Origin: Clostridia bacterium
GTDB lineage: Bacteria > Bacillota_A > Clostridia > Christensenellales > CAG-138
NCBI GenBank assembly: GCA_017459315.1
Contig: JAFUDD010000072.1
Location: 1-6,621, forward strand
Length of the DNA stretch: 6,621 nt
Direction of reading: 5' to 3'
Position numbers and translations under genes: made by a program. Numbering within the stretch: position 1 is the first letter of the stretch; every line of letters starts with the position of its first letter. The notes below the pieces were generated by a model. That model did not search any database, was not told where the DNA came from, and was given only the letters and a program-made list of their open reading frames with translations. Positions 5,581 through 6,621 of this stretch are shown one piece after another.

Positions 5581-6621
5581 CTACCTCATCAGCGACGCTT
5601 CGGCGTCGGCGCGCAGACTGCCGCCCAAGACGCGGTCGGTATACCCGGAGCGCAGCGGCGCCGGAAGGTCGAACGAAGTGGCCATGTCATATACGCGGCC
5701 GGCTTGCGAGGATCGGTCGATGCCGAGCAGCAGCTCCATCGTATGCAGTCCCAATTCTGCGGAGGCACGATGCGGCCGTCCGTTGCAGATCGCCCACGCC
5801 ATTTCCGCGGCGCCGACACCGCGATGCTGGCCGTAATCGGCGGGCGTTTCGGGCCCGTAGAGCGTTTCGCCCGTAAAACCGTGCGTGAACGGCAGCTCGA
5901 CCTCGTTCGTGTTGTTCCGCAGCAGGCGAACGGAGCCGTTGAAATTGTTCGGCGCACCGAGCGACAGAATCCCTTCCGTGCCGTAGATCACAAGCGACGG
6001 ACGCTCCTCGTCGATGCTCTCACCGTCAAAGTGCAGTGTGCCGACGACACCGTTCGCAAAGCGAAGCGCGGCGACGGACAGGTTATTGTCCGCGGTTTTC
6101 CACGGTGTTTCCGCCGGATCGGCATACAAAAGCTGCGGCGCATGCGGCTTTGTTTCGACGACGAAGCCGGTCACCTGCTGCACGGGGCCGAGCAGCGTCA
6201 AGAGCGCCGTAACATAGTAGACGCCCATGTCATAAGCAAACCCGCCGCCGGGGTTGCGCAAAAACCGGAACGCTTCGGCGTTGAGCGCCTGCGAGCGATT
6301 GATCGCCGCGCGCACGGACGTGACTTCGCCGATCAAGCCGCGGTCGATGCAAAACCGCGCGGTCTGCAGGCCTGCGCCCAAGAATGTGTCCGGCGCGACG
6401 CCGAGCCGCACGCCCTTTTCCTTCGCCAAAGCGACGAGCGCCTTGCCGTCCTCAAAGTCGAGGCAGAGCATTTTCTCGGTGAACACGTTCTTGCCGGCTT
6501 CGAGCAGCTCCCGGATCACCGCATAGTGCGCGGCGGGGCCGGTCAGATTGACGACCAGTTCGATGGACGGATCGTTTTTGATCTGCTCCATCGTCAGCAC
6601 CGGCACATGGAACAGCGCCGA
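5581..6621 (-). CDS. Gfo/Idh/MocA-family NAD(P)-dependent oxidoreductase, 5' partial
   Basis: The frame is open through the right edge, so the beginning of the gene, including the GxGxxG nucleotide-binding motif, lies outside. The GTG at 6606 is internal. 346 residues are visible; about 45 are probably missing. VVNLTGPAAH (23-32) is the end of the Rossmann fold, and EKM (49-51) replaces the usual EKP with its active-site Lys50. PDTFLGAGLQTAR (77-89) and GGGFAYDMGVYYVTAL (125-140) mark a subfamily with Tyr where many relatives have His. The C-terminal beta-sheet domain follows to MELLLGID and the tail. Family knowledge: these enzymes oxidise a hydroxyl of a sugar, inositol or glycoside with NAD(P)+, or reduce the ketone, in the cytoplasm. 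It is the first visible gene of the operon, so its keto product may feed the VOC and TIM-barrel enzymes (inference). Stop TAG lies 3 nt before the VOC start. The substrate is not identifiable. Confidence 0.9.
   Translation of the reverse strand, partial: SALFHVPVLTMEQIKNDPSIELVVNLTGPAAHYAVIRELLEAGKNVFTEKMLCLDFEDGKALVALAKEKGVRLGVAPDTFLGAGLQTARFCIDRGLIGEVTSVRAAINRSQALNAEAFRFLRNPGGGFAYDMGVYYVTALLTLLGPVQQVTGFVVETKPHAPQLLYADPAETPWKTADNNLSVAALRFANGVVGTLHFDGESIDEERPSLVIYGTEGILSLGAPNNFNGSVRLLRNNTNEVELPFTHGFTGETLYGPETPADYGQHRGVGAAEMAWAICNGRPHRASAELGLHTMELLLGIDRSSQAGRVYDMATSFDLPAPLRSGYTDRVLGGSLRADAEASLMR

Noticed and set aside
6604..6606. GTG at 6606 as the start of the Gfo/Idh gene
   Set aside because: It would remove the NAD-binding motif; the frame continues past the window edge with sensible sequence.
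4268..6621. Assignment of the operon as a complete C-glycoside cleavage or 3-dehydroshikimate pathway
   Set aside because: The TIM-barrel plus Gfo/Idh pair is compatible with glycoside cleavage, but no gene for the small partner subunit of known C-deglycosidases is seen. For the shikimate route, only the shared folds argue in favour. Both remain hypotheses.
1..6621. Mobile element, CRISPR array, tRNA or rRNA
   Set aside because: No transposase, terminal inverted repeats, regularly spaced repeats or cloverleaf-like sequence was found; the window is ordinary, dense coding DNA.

Overview
The window is a GC-rich, gene-dense bacterial segment. It holds the 3' part of one gene and a complete gene on the + strand, converging on a four-gene cluster on the - strand. 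Strong AGGAGG-type ribosome binding sites, start/stop overlaps and a cysteine-rich iron-sulfur flavoprotein suggest an anaerobic, high-GC member of the Firmicutes (Clostridia, perhaps a gut Oscillospirales/Christensenellales-type lineage). That assignment is inferred from style and gene content only; no rRNA or marker gene is present.

Left part (1-3084, + strand). The window opens inside a large flavoprotein (1-2220, 739 residues visible). It carries an N-terminal Cys-rich domain, a ferredoxin-type 4Fe-4S motif, a GltD/NfnL-like FAD/NAD(P) oxidoreductase core and a C-terminal ferredoxin-like motif. It looks like a soluble electron-transfer hub. After an 84-nt gap containing two overlapping, mutually exclusive hairpins comes an alpha/beta-hydrolase lipase-like protein (2305-3084) with a readable Ser-Asp-His triad and no signal peptide.

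Convergent junction (3085-3370). This stretch holds two terminator-like hairpins. The first, at 3109-3151, is an imperfect stem followed by TTTT just after the lipase. The second, at 3223-3260, is a perfect GC stem flanked by A and T tracts and should work in both directions. A 50-codon small ORF (3071-3223) overlapping the lipase end is possible but weakly supported.

Right part (3371-6621, - strand). Four genes are packed head to tail. In transcription order they are a Gfo/Idh/MocA-type NAD(P)-dependent sugar/cyclitol dehydrogenase (5' end outside the window), a VOC/glyoxalase-fold protein, a xylose-isomerase-like TIM-barrel sugar isomerase/epimerase, and an FMN-dependent alpha-hydroxy-acid dehydrogenase-like protein. 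Junctions are 3 nt, a 4-nt ATGA overlap and 15 nt, so this is very likely one translationally coupled operon.

The enzyme set fits stepwise oxidation, isomerisation/epimerisation or elimination, and hydroxy-acid oxidation of a sugar, cyclitol or glycoside-derived compound. No transporter, regulator or kinase lies inside the window to name the substrate. Several active sites differ from their family consensus: the FMN enzyme has SHHHG in place of SNHGGR, the VOC protein has Gln at the first metal position, and the dehydrogenase has Tyr where many relatives have His. The operon is therefore the most interesting part of the window. No RNA genes, mobile elements or CRISPR arrays were seen.
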